DNA from: Desulfobacterales bacterium
GTDB taxonomy: Bacteria > Desulfobacterota > Desulfobacteria > Desulfobacterales > SURF-7
Length of the DNA stretch: 34,665 bases
NCBI GenBank assembly: GCA_028277765.1
Contig: JANQFQ010000034.1
Location: forward strand, 1-34,665
Direction of reading: 5' to 3'
Part shown: positions 6,412-14,624 of the stretch, in pieces
How positions within the stretch are numbered: the stretch's first letter is position 1
Layout: each line of letters begins with the position of its first letter
Translations under genes and position numbers: made by a program
The notes under the pieces: model-generated
Seen by the model: the letters and a program-made list of their open reading frames with translations, nothing else
Told to the model about the DNA's origin: nothing
Database searches by the model: none

Positions 6412-7311
6412 TCAGCCTTTTAATTTTTTATAAATTTTCAAAAGAGTTTCAACATATACCTTGCTGTGGTTATACTTATAAAGTATTTCAGACGCCTTTT
6501 TGTTGTCTATGTCTGATTTCCACCCGTAATTTTTCAAAAAGTTCGCGACGCTTGCTGCTGCGTCAGCATGGCTGAAAAGATCCACCTTTCCGTCCTTGTC
6601 ACCGTCCCTGGCATGAAGCATTACGCTGGACGGGATAAACTGGGGGATGCCCATGGCACCTGCATAAGATCCCTTGATGGTAACAGGATTAATATTGTTC
6701 TTTTCGGCATACTGCAGAAAAGCCTTTAATTCTCTGTACCCCCATTTTGATTTCCTGTCTGCCCATTCATCAAACTTTTTTCTATCAGCACCTTCAGCAG
6801 ACGAGAGCTTTTTCCATAAAAAATTCCGGACTTCCGGGTCTGAAAGGGAGGCTGTGGTTGAAAAGGTGTTGATGACCAGCTGGTTTCCCAACAGTGTGCC
6901 GAGTCCGGTTTCCACAAGAATGATCGCGGTAATGATTTCCTTGTCCACGCTGTATGCTTTCTCCACACGGGCAAGGTTAGCCTTGTGTCTTTTTATATAT
7001 TTTTTGGCTTTCCTGATGGATCGTTTTGATACATATTGATCATAATTCAGGCTGGATTCGTTATGCTGTGAGAAAAGGGAGACCCCTATGGTTTCAAATT
7101 TAATTTCAGACTGTTTGTATAGACGTTTAATCCGTTTTTCGTCAAAGCCGTCTTTGATCAGTCTTTTTTGCAGGGAATCAAATGGTTTTACGGTTGGTTT
7201 TACACTTGGTTTTTCGCTTTTTTCCGTTGCAAAGGGCTGGGTGGAGAGAGATACGATCAGCATGACGAGGCTAAAAAATATTATCGTTCCGATCAGTTGT
7301 TTACTGCGCAT
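6412..7311 (-). CDS. MltB-family lytic murein transglycosylase
   Basis: The protein cleaves peptidoglycan glycan strands to 1,6-anhydro products in the periplasm. An N-terminal hydrophobic segment (LIGTIIFFSLVMLIVSL) acts as a signal/anchor. The SLT_2 domain shows the catalytic Glu in IILVETGLG and the family block GSYAGAMGIPQFIPSSV, followed by DGDKDGKVDLFSHADAAASVANFL. There is no lipobox Cys, so it is not a lipoprotein like E. coli MltB. I use ATG 7311; an ATG at 7335 would add eight residues. The start overlaps the end of the PHP gene by 11 nt, suggesting one transcript with the PHP and PLDc_N genes. Confidence 0.85.
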   Translation of the reverse strand: MRSKQLIGTIIFFSLVMLIVSLSTQPFATEKSEKPSVKPTVKPFDSLQKRLIKDGFDEKRIKRLYKQSEIKFETIGVSLFSQHNESSLNYDQYVSKRSIRKAKKYIKRHKANLARVEKAYSVDKEIITAIILVETGLGTLLGNQLVINTFSTTASLSDPEVRNFLWKKLSSAEGADRKKFDEWADRKSKWGYRELKAFLQYAEKNNINPVTIKGSYAGAMGIPQFIPSSVMLHARDGDKDGKVDLFSHADAAASVANFLKNYGWKSDIDNKKASEILYKYNHSKVYVETLLKIYKKLKG

Positions 7312-8119
7312 GATAGCTTTCAAGTGGTATCTCATACCGGTTCCGTTCCGTAAAAGCAGCCAGAGCCCTACAGCCTGCTGAATACGCTATTTTAGTGGCT
7401 TTGTCAAAGTGTTGTCCTACGCTTTTAGGATGATGGGCATCTGATCCTATTGTAACGCAAACCCCTTTTTCCAGGCATTTCTTCAGGAGACGCTCTGAAG
7501 GGTAAACTTCTTTGACAGGATGGTCAAATCCGCTTGTATTTATCTCAACTGTCAGGTCATGATAGCTTATCTTTGATATTATTTTATCAAATTTGTCGGC
7601 GAGCTTTTCCTCGCATTCCAGTGTGGCCCTGCGGTTGAATTTTTTTATAATATCAAGGTGGCATACAATATCAAAATAATGATAGTCAAGCATCTTTTCA
7701 AGGTAATCAAGATAAAGTGCATAAATCCGGTCGAATTCAAGTTTTTTGTTCTCCCTATCCGCCTGCCTGCTCACAATATTCCAGTCACCGGCAAAATGGA
7801 CGGAACTTCCCACAACATCAAAAGCGTATTGGTTGATGATCTGCTCGACGATTTTTGTATATTCAGGATTGAAATCGACCTCAAGGCCGGTCTTTATCTG
7901 GATAATCCCTTTGAATTTCCGTTTATAATGCTGAACCCTATAGACGTACATGGGAACCTCGCCAGGTGTCATTGAGAGTGATCGGCCTTGTTTGGTGAAT
8001 GTGAGATGGTCCAGAAAGCAGATTTCTTTCAGGCCCTTATCAATAGCCGACCGGATGTATGCCGCCATGGTTCCCTCAGCATGGTTGCATAGGCTGGTAT
8101 GTATATGGTAATCGATCAT
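7301..8119 (-). CDS. PHP-family histidinol-phosphatase (HisJ/HisK type)
   Basis: Likely hydrolyses histidinol phosphate to histidinol in histidine synthesis. The PHP metal-binding motifs are in order: DYHIHTSLCNHA at the N terminus, FLDHLTF, ETGLEVD-like KTGLEVDF, SSVHF, a conserved HLDIIKKF and the final GSDAHHPKSVG. ATG 8119 places MIDYHIHT at the N terminus as in family members; a TTG at 8170 would add 17 residues without a good ribosome binding site. No other his genes are nearby, so another PHP phosphoesterase activity cannot be excluded. It is divergent from radA. Confidence 0.82.
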   Translation of the reverse strand: MIDYHIHTSLCNHAEGTMAAYIRSAIDKGLKEICFLDHLTFTKQGRSLSMTPGEVPMYVYRVQHYKRKFKGIIQIKTGLEVDFNPEYTKIVEQIINQYAFDVVGSSVHFAGDWNIVSRQADRENKKLEFDRIYALYLDYLEKMLDYHYFDIVCHLDIIKKFNRRATLECEEKLADKFDKIISKISYHDLTVEINTSGFDHPVKEVYPSERLLKKCLEKGVCVTIGSDAHHPKSVGQHFDKATKIAYSAGCRALAAFTERNRYEIPLESYHAQ

Positions 8120-8247
8120 TTTTTTTAATTCTTGTCCACTTAAGCGTATATTAGTGATTTTAGCGGACAAATGTGTTTGAATCCCTTTCTTGATTCTAAG
8201 AGATTTATAGATTAGGTATATAGCAGAAATATAAAAAAATTGATACT

Positions 8248-9615
8248 ATGAAAAAGAAATCGAAAACAATCTTTACTTGCCAGACTTGCGGGTACCAGAC
8301 TCCAAAATGGATGGGTAAGTGTCCTGACTGCAATGAGTGGCAGACATTTGTGGAAGAGATTCAGGTTTCTGGTGCTTCGCCGGCAGCAGGGCGGAGCATG
8401 TCATCTGGAAATGTTAAGCCTGTGGCGATAGATACGGTTGAACTTACGGATGAACACAGGATGACCACGGGGATTGAAGAGTTTGATCGGGTGCTTGGCG
8501 GCGGCCTTGTTTCAGGAACACTTGTGCTGATAGGGGGTGATCCTGGCATTGGGAAATCAACGTTGATGCTCCAGGCTCTTTACAGTCTTGCGAGTAGTGG
8601 GCACAAGGTGCTGTATGTGTCAGGTGAAGAATCGATTAGGCAGCTGAGGATAAGAAGCAAACGGTTGTCAACTGTCTCTTCAGATCTCATGGTGGTATCG
8701 GAGATCGACCTGGAATCTATCATGACCATGGTAAAAACCACAGAGCCGGATGTGCTGGTGATCGATTCTATTCAGACCATGTACAATGGCGACCTTACAT
8801 CAGCGCCAGGGAGTGTGAGCCAGGTGCGGGAATCCACCATGCGGTTCATGGTGATGGCAAAAAAGACAGGAATACCGGTTTTTCTTGTGGGACATGTTAC
8901 CAAGGACGGCGCTATTGCAGGGCCCAGGGTTATGGAGCATATGGTGGATACAGTGCTTTATTTTGAAGGGGACCGCAATCATGTATTCAGGATCCTCAGG
9001 GCGGTAAAGAACCGGTTCGGCTCAACCAATGAGATTGGTGTGTTTGAGATGAAGGAGGATGGTCTGAATGAAGTGGCCAACCCTTCAGCAGTGTTTCTTT
9101 CAGAGCGGCCTGAAAACACACCTGGATCTGTTGTCACCGCGAGTATGGAAGGGACAAGGCCGATACTTGTAGAACTCCAGGGACTGGTTAGCAGTACCAG
9201 CTTGGGAACGCCCCGGAGGACCATACTGGGACTTGATCATAACAGGGTGGCCCTGCTTGTGGCTGTGATGGAGAAGAAGCTTGGCATGCATTTGATGGGG
9301 CATGATATCTTTATGAATGTGGCTGGTGGTGTGAAGATTAGCGAGCCAGCTGTTGACATGGGAATCATCGCGGCTGTGGCGTCAAGCTTCCTTGACAAGG
9401 CCATACCGGACAATACGGTTGTTCTGGGTGAGGCAGGCCTCACTGGCGAGGTCAGGGCTATCAGCCATGCAGATATAAGGGTGGCGGAAATAAAGAAGAT
9501 GGGATTTACCCGGTGCCTTGTGCCTGACAGCAATTTAAAACGGATGACAGGGATTAAGGGAATAGAGGTTACAGGGATATCAGCTGTAGAAGATGCGATG
9601 GAGGTGTTGTTTTAG
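8248..9615 (+). CDS. radA: DNA repair protein RadA
   Basis: RadA is a RecA-like ATPase that drives branch migration and processing of recombination intermediates. The 455-aa length is normal. N-terminal four-Cys zinc finger CQTCGYQTPKWMGKCPDC, Walker A GGDPGIGKST, Walker B region VLVIDSIQT, the RadA-specific KNRFG motif (VKNRFGSTNEIG), and a C-terminal Lon-protease-like domain (from about 290) with its GEAGLTGEVRA block. All key motifs are intact. It is transcribed alone and followed by a periodic repeat. Confidence 0.97.
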   Translation: MKKKSKTIFTCQTCGYQTPKWMGKCPDCNEWQTFVEEIQVSGASPAAGRSMSSGNVKPVAIDTVELTDEHRMTTGIEEFDRVLGGGLVSGTLVLIGGDPGIGKSTLMLQALYSLASSGHKVLYVSGEESIRQLRIRSKRLSTVSSDLMVVSEIDLESIMTMVKTTEPDVLVIDSIQTMYNGDLTSAPGSVSQVRESTMRFMVMAKKTGIPVFLVGHVTKDGAIAGPRVMEHMVDTVLYFEGDRNHVFRILRAVKNRFGSTNEIGVFEMKEDGLNEVANPSAVFLSERPENTPGSVVTASMEGTRPILVELQGLVSSTSLGTPRRTILGLDHNRVALLVAVMEKKLGMHLMGHDIFMNVAGGVKISEPAVDMGIIAAVASSFLDKAIPDNTVVLGEAGLTGEVRAISHADIRVAEIKKMGFTRCLVPDSNLKRMTGIKGIEVTGISAVEDAMEVLF

Positions 9616-9616
9616 C

Positions 9617-9796
9617 AAACTAGATGCTAGATACTGGATGCTGTAAGAGTGGAACGTAGATCCCGCTTTTTTTAGCGGTGGTACTGGATGCTGGACGAAA
9701 AAAGTATAGGTTTCATGGTATAAGGTATAGGGTTGTAAGGGCGGGGGACCTGCCATGTTGTTATCCAGGATCTAGTATCAAGCATCTAGCATCTTG
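9617..9796. repeat. Heptamer-periodic inverted repeat
   Basis: The left arm (9617-9643) is built of AGATGCT, AGATACT, GGATGCT; the right arm (9764-9796), read on the other strand, of AGATGCT, AGATGCT, TGATACT, AGATCCT. Between them lie a second partial block (TACTGGATGCTGG at 9682-9694) and a small CCCGCT...AGCGG hairpin (9662-9678). It fills the radA-rlmE gap (9616-9843); no gene seen there. Confidence 0.65.
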
Positions 9797-9843
9797 AACC
9801 ATTCCTCAATACTCAGTCCAAAATTTGATGCGTTTGCAGACAT

Positions 9844-10467
9844 ATGAAAAAGGGTTCAAAGAAAAACAAGTGGAGCGATCATTACACGCGGCAGGCGAAG
9901 AAGGAGAAATATCCTGCCCGGTCGGTGTATAAACTTGAAGAGATACAGAAAAAATACAGGCTGATAAAAAAAGGTCACAGGGTCCTTGATTTAGGCTGTT
10001 CACCTGGTTCATGGCTCATTTATGCTGCCAAACTGGTTGGCGATAAGGGTTTTGTGGTTGGAATTGACAAAAAGCCTGTGTCTGATAATATGCCCGGAAA
10101 TACAAAGATCTATTCAGGAGATGTGTTTTCACTCGACCCTGAGATGTCAGCGGATATAGGTCGTGGTTATAATACAGTCTTAAGCGATATGGCGCCTGAT
10201 ACCACCGGCAACCGTTTTGTTGACACGGCCCGGTCGTTTGATCTCTGCAGGCAGGCACTGGAGATTGCTGACACGGTTCTTGCTAGGGGAGGTTCGTTTG
10301 TGTGCAAGATATTCCAGGGAGAGGATTTTAACGCGTTTTCAGAGAGTGTAAAAAAAAGGTTTAAACAGCATAAGATATTTAAGCCCAAGACCAGCCGCAA
10401 GGCGAGCAGAGAGGTGTATGTTATTGGGATGGGGTTTATAACAAGGAGGCAACATGTCAGGTCATAG
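9844..10467 (+). CDS. rlmE: 23S rRNA (uridine-2552-2'-O)-methyltransferase
   Basis: RlmE/FtsJ methylates the A-loop uridine of 23S rRNA in a late step of 50S assembly. The Rossmann SAM site is [11 protein letters not shown]; the K-D-K-E catalytic set is visible: Lys in [11 protein letters not shown], Asp in [10 protein letters not shown], Lys in [13 protein letters not shown], Glu in SREVYVIG. Length of 207 aa is usual. The ribosome binding site before ATG 9844 is weak. It overlaps yebC by 14 bp, so the two are co-translated. Confidence 0.95.
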   Translation: MKKGSKKNKWSDHYTRQAKKEKYPARSVYKLEEIQKKYRLIKKGHRVLDLGCSPGSWLIYAAKLVGDKGFVVGIDKKPVSDNMPGNTKIYSGDVFSLDPEMSADIGRGYNTVLSDMAPDTTGNRFVDTARSFDLCRQALEIADTVLARGGSFVCKIFQGEDFNAFSESVKKRFKQHKIFKPKTSRKASREVYVIGMGFITRRQHVRS

Positions 10468-11191
10468 TAAATGGTCCACAATAAGACATAAAAAAGGTGC
10501 TACAGATGCTAAGCGTGGCAAGATTTTCACGAAGCTGATCAAGGAGATTACGGTTGCGGCACGCCTTGGGGGAGGGGATTCTAACGCCAATCCCAGGCTC
10601 AGAACAGCCATTGCAGCCGCAAAAAGTGAAAACATGCCCAAGAACAACCTGGAGAGGGCCATAAAAAAAGGTACAGGCGAGCTTGAAGGGGTCAATTACG
10701 AGGAGGCTATTTACGAAGGGTACGGGCCTGGCGGTGCTGCGGTACTGATAGAGTCCTTAACAGACAATAAAAACCGCGCGGTTGCGGATATCCGGCATAT
10801 TTTCAGTAAATGCGGTGGGAACCTTGGCGAAAATGGGTGCGTGGGGTATATGTTTGAGAAAAAAGGATATATTGTTGTTGAAGCATCAGCCACAGATGAA
10901 GACACTCTCATGGAAGTCGCTATTGAAGCTGGAGCAGATGATGTTAGGGAAGATGGCCCCAATTTTGAAATTATCACAGAACCGAATGATTTTGAAGCAG
11001 TAAAAGAGGCGGTGAAAAACGCTTCTATTCCGAATATCCTGGCAAAAATTACTATGCTCCCCACATCAAGTACTGAAATCGCAGGTAAAGAAGCTGAGCA
11101 GATGATCAGGCTGATAGAGATGCTTGAAGACTGTGATGATGTTCAGGAGGTTTATAATAACGCGGATATACCGGATGAGATGGTATCTTAA
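10454..11191 (+). CDS. yebC: YebC/PmpR family protein
   Basis: The family mark [16 protein letters not shown] followed by [15 protein letters not shown] at the N terminus and the full 245-aa length identify it. Family members act as DNA-binding regulators or, as shown for the mitochondrial relative TACO1 and for bacterial YebC proteins, help ribosomes through difficult proline-rich stretches. The pairing with a 23S rRNA methyltransferase fits a ribosome-linked role. The start overlaps rlmE and has AAGGAGG (10442-10448) in good position. Confidence 0.95.
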   Translation: MSGHSKWSTIRHKKGATDAKRGKIFTKLIKEITVAARLGGGDSNANPRLRTAIAAAKSENMPKNNLERAIKKGTGELEGVNYEEAIYEGYGPGGAAVLIESLTDNKNRAVADIRHIFSKCGGNLGENGCVGYMFEKKGYIVVEASATDEDTLMEVAIEAGADDVREDGPNFEIITEPNDFEAVKEAVKNASIPNILAKITMLPTSSTEIAGKEAEQMIRLIEMLEDCDDVQEVYNNADIPDEMVS

Positions 11192-11261
11192 GCTGCATAA
11201 TTAAGATAAAACTTAATAGCAAGTGTCAGGTGTATTTAAAATTCTACCTGTTACATATATG

Positions 11262-11429
11262 ATAAATCCGAAATCCGAAGCACGAAATCCGAAACAATAT
11301 TAAATTATTAAAATCCAAATGACCAAAACAATTTTGGGATGCATCAATTCATAAAAACAGAAGTTTTGATCATTTGAATTTTGATATTCTGATTTGTTTC
11401 GGGTTTCGGATTTCGATATTCGGATTTAC
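11262..11429. repeat. AAATCCG heptamer inverted repeat with nested inner stem
   Basis: The left arm (about 11263-11298) reads AAATCCG, AAATCCG, AAGCACG, AAATCCG, AAACAAT; the right arm (11392-11428), on the other strand, AAATCCG, AATATCG, AAATCCG, AAACCCG, AAACAAA. Inside, AAAATCCAAATGACCAAAAC (11310-11329) pairs with 11362-11381 with two wobble-compatible changes. It lies between the convergent yebC and lolA and may serve as their shared terminator region. No gene in 11192-11490. Confidence 0.65.
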
Positions 11430-11490
11430 TAAGTAGAGAAACTAATGCCCTTATCAGGGGATAATAAAAGATGAGCACTTAGGATCTGGT

Positions 11491-12171
11491 TTATTGCTCA
11501 AGCTTGAGGATATCAGTAGCTTCTGGTATTTCAAAAGTGAAGAGGTGGTTATCGAGGTCTTTATTGAAAATAATATTGCTTAGTTTTATCAGGGTCTGAT
11601 CCCCGTATACGGTGAATGTCGCGACCTTGACCGCGTCAAATGTCTTTTTTGATATAAACAGAAGTATTTTAGAAAGTTCAAGGCTCTTTTCCCTGGGGGC
11701 GAGGTTCAGGACATAATTTTCATCATCTTCACCTTCAAAGGCTATTTCAAATTTTTTCCTGAGTGTCCTGATATCACAGAGGAAACTCGCTCCCTTGCCA
11801 TCTCCAAATACAGCCAACGCGCTTCCTAGCATCACCTGGTTTTCATCGGGACGGTATATCCAGAGTGTTTTTCCATCAGTAATAATCTGTTGGCGTTCAG
11901 GTTTTACATATTCCCATCTCATCATTCCAGGGCGTTTGAACTTGGCTGTCCCTTCGGCTGTATCGGTTATCTGCATGGCGGTTAAGGTTGATTCCTGGTA
12001 AAAAGTCGCGGAGAAACCAGTGACATCATAACGGCTTTCAACGCGGCTGATAATATCTTCCAGTTTCATTGAGGGAGGGGAAGGGGACGCGGTGCCATTG
12101 TCACAAAACACCGGCCGGCTGGAACAGAGCATCAGCATACAGGTCATCAGCAGGATAATTTTAAATTTCAT
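11491..12171 (-). CDS. lolA: Outer-membrane lipoprotein carrier LolA
   Basis: LolA is the periplasmic chaperone that takes lipoproteins from LolCDE to the outer membrane. A cleavable signal peptide (hydrophobic IILLMTCMLMLC, cut likely after VFC or nearby) is followed by a LolA-like beta domain: FSATFYQEST, FKRPGMMRWEY..P, IITDGKTLWIYRPDENQV and the terminal TFEIPEATDIL. Length 226 aa is typical. It is transcribed alone; the upstream gap holds a nested palindrome. Confidence 0.88.
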   Translation of the reverse strand: MKFKIILLMTCMLMLCSSRPVFCDNGTASPSPPSMKLEDIISRVESRYDVTGFSATFYQESTLTAMQITDTAEGTAKFKRPGMMRWEYVKPERQQIITDGKTLWIYRPDENQVMLGSALAVFGDGKGASFLCDIRTLRKKFEIAFEGEDDENYVLNLAPREKSLELSKILLFISKKTFDAVKVATFTVYGDQTLIKLSNIIFNKDLDNHLFTFEIPEATDILKLEQ

Positions 12172-12244
12172 AAAAAGGCTTCCTTGATCGTAGTTTACCG
12201 TTTGTACACAAAAGAAGTGGATTTGTAAATAGCTTTAGAAAATA

Positions 12245-12377
12245 TTCACCACAGAGCCACGGAACTTCGCTAAAGCTACGATCCGCAGGCTGGCTGTTTT
12301 TAAGCAATCCCGCTGTTGTTTAGCGGGATTGCTTAAAAGGGAAAACAACCTCCGTGTTCTGGTGGCTCTGTGGTGAA
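12245..12377. repeat. Nested palindrome with CACAGAG arms
   Basis: A perfect 16-bp outer arm TTCACCACAGAGCCAC (12245-12260) pairs with 12362-12377. Inside is a second perfect hairpin, TAAGCAATCCCGCT (12301-12314) with 12322-12335, extended by three T/A pairs. It occupies the gap 12172-12397, upstream of lolA; no gene there. Confidence 0.75.
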
Positions 12378-12397
12378 GAATAAGAATAGTAGATGCT

Positions 12398-13240
12398 TCA
12401 GGTTATTTCGGAGTCACTATTCTTCCCAAAAACCGCTAGGCAGACCTGGTCGATGATATTGATCTGTGCCTCGGTTTCTTCTTTGTTGATCCCGGGACTT
12501 GTTTCTCCACGGAGAAGAAGAGTTTCGATATTGTTTTTTTCAAGTTTTTCTTCAAACTGCCGGGCACGGTACAGGGTGTTGTTAAGCCTCTGTTTCATGG
12601 CCATGAGTTCCTGAAAGATATCCCTTTCGGGTTTGTGTCTCCGCAGGAAGCTCAGCATGTAGTCAAGGTATTGAAAAAAGAGCTTGTCTTCACACACCAT
12701 TTTTTTAAAAAAAGCATATAAAAATTGAGTGTTTACACCATCTGGTTTTAATCTCGCGTTTCTAAGTTTTACTTTTATAAGAAGTCTTCGGGCCTTGTTT
12801 TCAGCAAAGGTGTTTATCCCGGTGATCAGGTTTTTATCCATGGGGGCAGTTAAATTCAGCCGGGAGATCATCTGTGTTGCGATATCCATGGGTATAGGGA
12901 GTTTTAGGGCTCCTCTTTTTCCGGGCAGATGGATGATTGTTTCTGGTTTTTTTTTCATCAGGGCGTGCAGGATTTTTTCTTTATCATGTTTTTGAAACAC
13001 CATGTCTTCAGCTACTTTTTCAATCTTGACCTGCAGTGCTTCATCAGGGAAAAAGATCAGCTCTACAAGGGAATCTTTTTCACAGCAGGAATCATCGTTG
13101 ATGATTTCTTCAAGTTTTTTTGCGGATGGAGATGAGAAGGTTGAGTCAATAAAATTGAGCACATTGTCTTTGAGATGAGGGTTGTTTTTTAAAGTAGCGT
13201 AAATGATGTCAGCTATGTTTTCGTATTTTTCAGGGTTCAT
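12398..13240 (-). CDS. Unrecognised 280-aa helical protein
   Basis: No family recognised. The protein looks soluble and mostly helical, with Lys/Glu-rich stretches, a CC pair (DDSCCEKD) near residue 52, and a likely coiled coil around 215-250 (MKQRLNNTLYRARQFEEKLEKN split by loops). No signal peptide or membrane segment. It follows the 140-aa gene by 16 bp on the same strand, so the two probably form an operon and work together. Codon use resembles the core genes, so it is probably a resident lineage-specific gene. Confidence 0.75.
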   Translation of the reverse strand: MNPEKYENIADIIYATLKNNPHLKDNVLNFIDSTFSSPSAKKLEEIINDDSCCEKDSLVELIFFPDEALQVKIEKVAEDMVFQKHDKEKILHALMKKKPETIIHLPGKRGALKLPIPMDIATQMISRLNLTAPMDKNLITGINTFAENKARRLLIKVKLRNARLKPDGVNTQFLYAFFKKMVCEDKLFFQYLDYMLSFLRRHKPERDIFQELMAMKQRLNNTLYRARQFEEKLEKNNIETLLLRGETSPGINKEETEAQINIIDQVCLAVFGKNSDSEIT

Positions 13241-13256
13241 ACATATAGAAATGAAG

Positions 13257-13679
13257 TTATGATATTTTAATATTTTCCGTCTCAGGGATAAAAGGTTTTA
13301 TCACTTCAAGCTCATTCGGGCGTACCCCTCTCCATTCAGCTTCATAAAAAATTTCTGAGCCAAGGTGTGATCTGGGTTTAAAGTTCGCCACATGCAAATG
13401 CTCTGGATCATCAGTAAAGTGTTCAATCCACAGGACTTCGTTGATATCAAGATCAAAGTCTCTGCAGATTACCTTTCCAAGGCTGTCAGCGCAGCTTTTT
13501 TCTGATGATCCCCGTTCTGGGGTGACGACCACAGCAAGGGGCCTCAAATGGTTAACTTTAGGACTGCTTAATGAAAAGTCGATTATCCTGATCCGCCACG
13601 AACAGGTCCATTTGCCCACAGACTGAACCGGTGCGACCCCTGATCCCTTCAAACGGTATGTTCCATCAAAAAATATCAA
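13257..13679 (-). CDS. Unrecognised 140-aa protein
   Basis: A TTG start at 13679 is chosen because GGAGG lies 4 nt before it on the minus strand and no in-frame ATG is near the N terminus. The protein looks beta-rich (FFDGTYRLKG, KWTCSWRIRIIDF, EVLWIEHF) with an acidic C terminus and conserved-looking Trp, which resembles small cytoplasmic adaptors, but I know no family. It is probably in an operon with the 280-aa gene below it, and divergent from the PilZ gene. Confidence 0.7.
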   Translation of the reverse strand: MIFFDGTYRLKGSGVAPVQSVGKWTCSWRIRIIDFSLSSPKVNHLRPLAVVVTPERGSSEKSCADSLGKVICRDFDLDINEVLWIEHFTDDPEHLHVANFKPRSHLGSEIFYEAEWRGVRPNELEVIKPFIPETENIKIS

Positions 13680-14046
13680 AACACCTCCATGAATTCATCT
13701 AATACTACAGAAAAGGAAATTTTTCCATAATATTCATACTCTGTTAGTAGATTTTATTCGAACACATACAACTTTATTTGTAAAAAGATCCTGAAAAGCA
13801 GCGAATATATGTTACTTGTTTTAGATATTTATCGTGGATTCACCTCTAATTGTTACAAAATTGGTTGTATGGTTTGTTTTAGAAAGGATGTGGCTAAAAA
13901 CTAGTTATATCAGATGGTTTTGCTGTTTTAAATGGCTGGCACACTCTTTGCTTTTTAAACATGACATCATGATCAGATATTCAACAGCAATAAAAGGGGA
14001 CAACACTGAAGATAGTTTTGCAAACAGTGATAATGAAGGCATTGAA
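13680..14046. other. Intergenic region before the PilZ gene
   Basis: AT-rich, no gene. It contains the sigma-54 promoter listed separately and a plus-strand open frame from GTG 13834 that would put residues on both sides of that promoter and lacks a ribosome binding site. Confidence 0.5.
13937..13952 (+). promoter_or_regulatory. Sigma-54 (RpoN) promoter
   Basis: TGGCACACTCTTTGCT matches the -24/-12 consensus TGGCACG-N4-TTGCW at all but one base, with GG and GC correctly 10 nt apart. Transcription would begin near 13963, upstream of the PilZ start at 14047. An activator site was not identified. Confidence 0.75.
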
Positions 14047-14559
14047 ATGTCTGAAAACAGACGCCCAGCAGAGCGGCGGCGTTACAGTCGTTACAAGGTC
14101 AAACATGATGTGTTTGCGGTGTTTAATCCTCACGCTGCAGTGCTGGGGCAGGTACTTGATGTGGGGAAGGGAGGCTTATCATTCAGTTTTATTGACAATG
14201 GGAATTGTCAGCTAGAAAATCTTGGATTGAGCCTTTCAAATCTAAATGATGGTTTTAAAATAGACCAAATTCCTTTTAAAATTGTTTCAAACCAACCTTT
14301 TGGCAGCGGATCATCTTTTTCTTCGATCAATATGAGGCGTTGTTGTTTAGAGTTTAAAGAACTGACACAGGAACAGGAAGAGAATCTTAACTATTTCCTG
14401 GTGCATTACACAACAGGATTAGTGGGAGATCGTCGGGGAATGGTACACAGGCGTTCAGGCTGTGAAAGAAGAATCGGGGCAACTAATTACAACGGCCCTG
14501 AAAGGCGGAGTAATATAGAAAGAAGGACGGGGGAGGACAGAAGGCGGTATATCAAGTAG
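14047..14559 (+). CDS. PilZ domain protein with ERR-rich tail
   Basis: PilZ domains bind cyclic di-GMP and control motility, adhesion or polymer export. Start ATG 14047 has GAAGG (14035-14039) and lies after the sigma-54 start site; the longer GTG 13834 frame crosses the promoter. N-terminal RRRYSRYKV supplies the RxxxR motif. The second motif reads DVGKGGLSF, so the Ser of (D/N)xSxxG is Gly, which could weaken ligand binding. The C-terminal 45 residues are basic, with repeated RR dipeptides (HRRSGCERRIG, PERRSNIERRTGEDRRR), a tail I cannot assign. The gene stands alone and ends at a bidirectional terminator. Confidence 0.85.
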   Translation: MSENRRPAERRRYSRYKVKHDVFAVFNPHAAVLGQVLDVGKGGLSFSFIDNGNCQLENLGLSLSNLNDGFKIDQIPFKIVSNQPFGSGSSFSSINMRRCCLEFKELTQEQEENLNYFLVHYTTGLVGDRRGMVHRRSGCERRIGATNYNGPERRSNIERRTGEDRRRYIK

Positions 14560-14580
14560 TGGGAGCAGGATGATTCAATA

Positions 14581-14613
14581 AAAAACCCGCGGTTCCTAAA
14601 CCGCGGGTTTTTT
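14581..14613. terminator. Bidirectional intrinsic terminator
   Basis: AAAAACCCGCGGTT (14581-14594) pairs with AACCGCGGGTTTTT (14599-14612) around CCTA, with T runs on both strands. It ends both the PilZ gene and dnaK. Confidence 0.92.
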
Positions 14614-14624
14614 ATATTTATAGA

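Noticed and set aside
13834-14046. Long N-terminal extension of the PilZ frame from GTG 13834
   Set aside because: It crosses the sigma-54 promoter, has no ribosome binding site and reads as low-quality protein rich in Phe, Cys and Trp.
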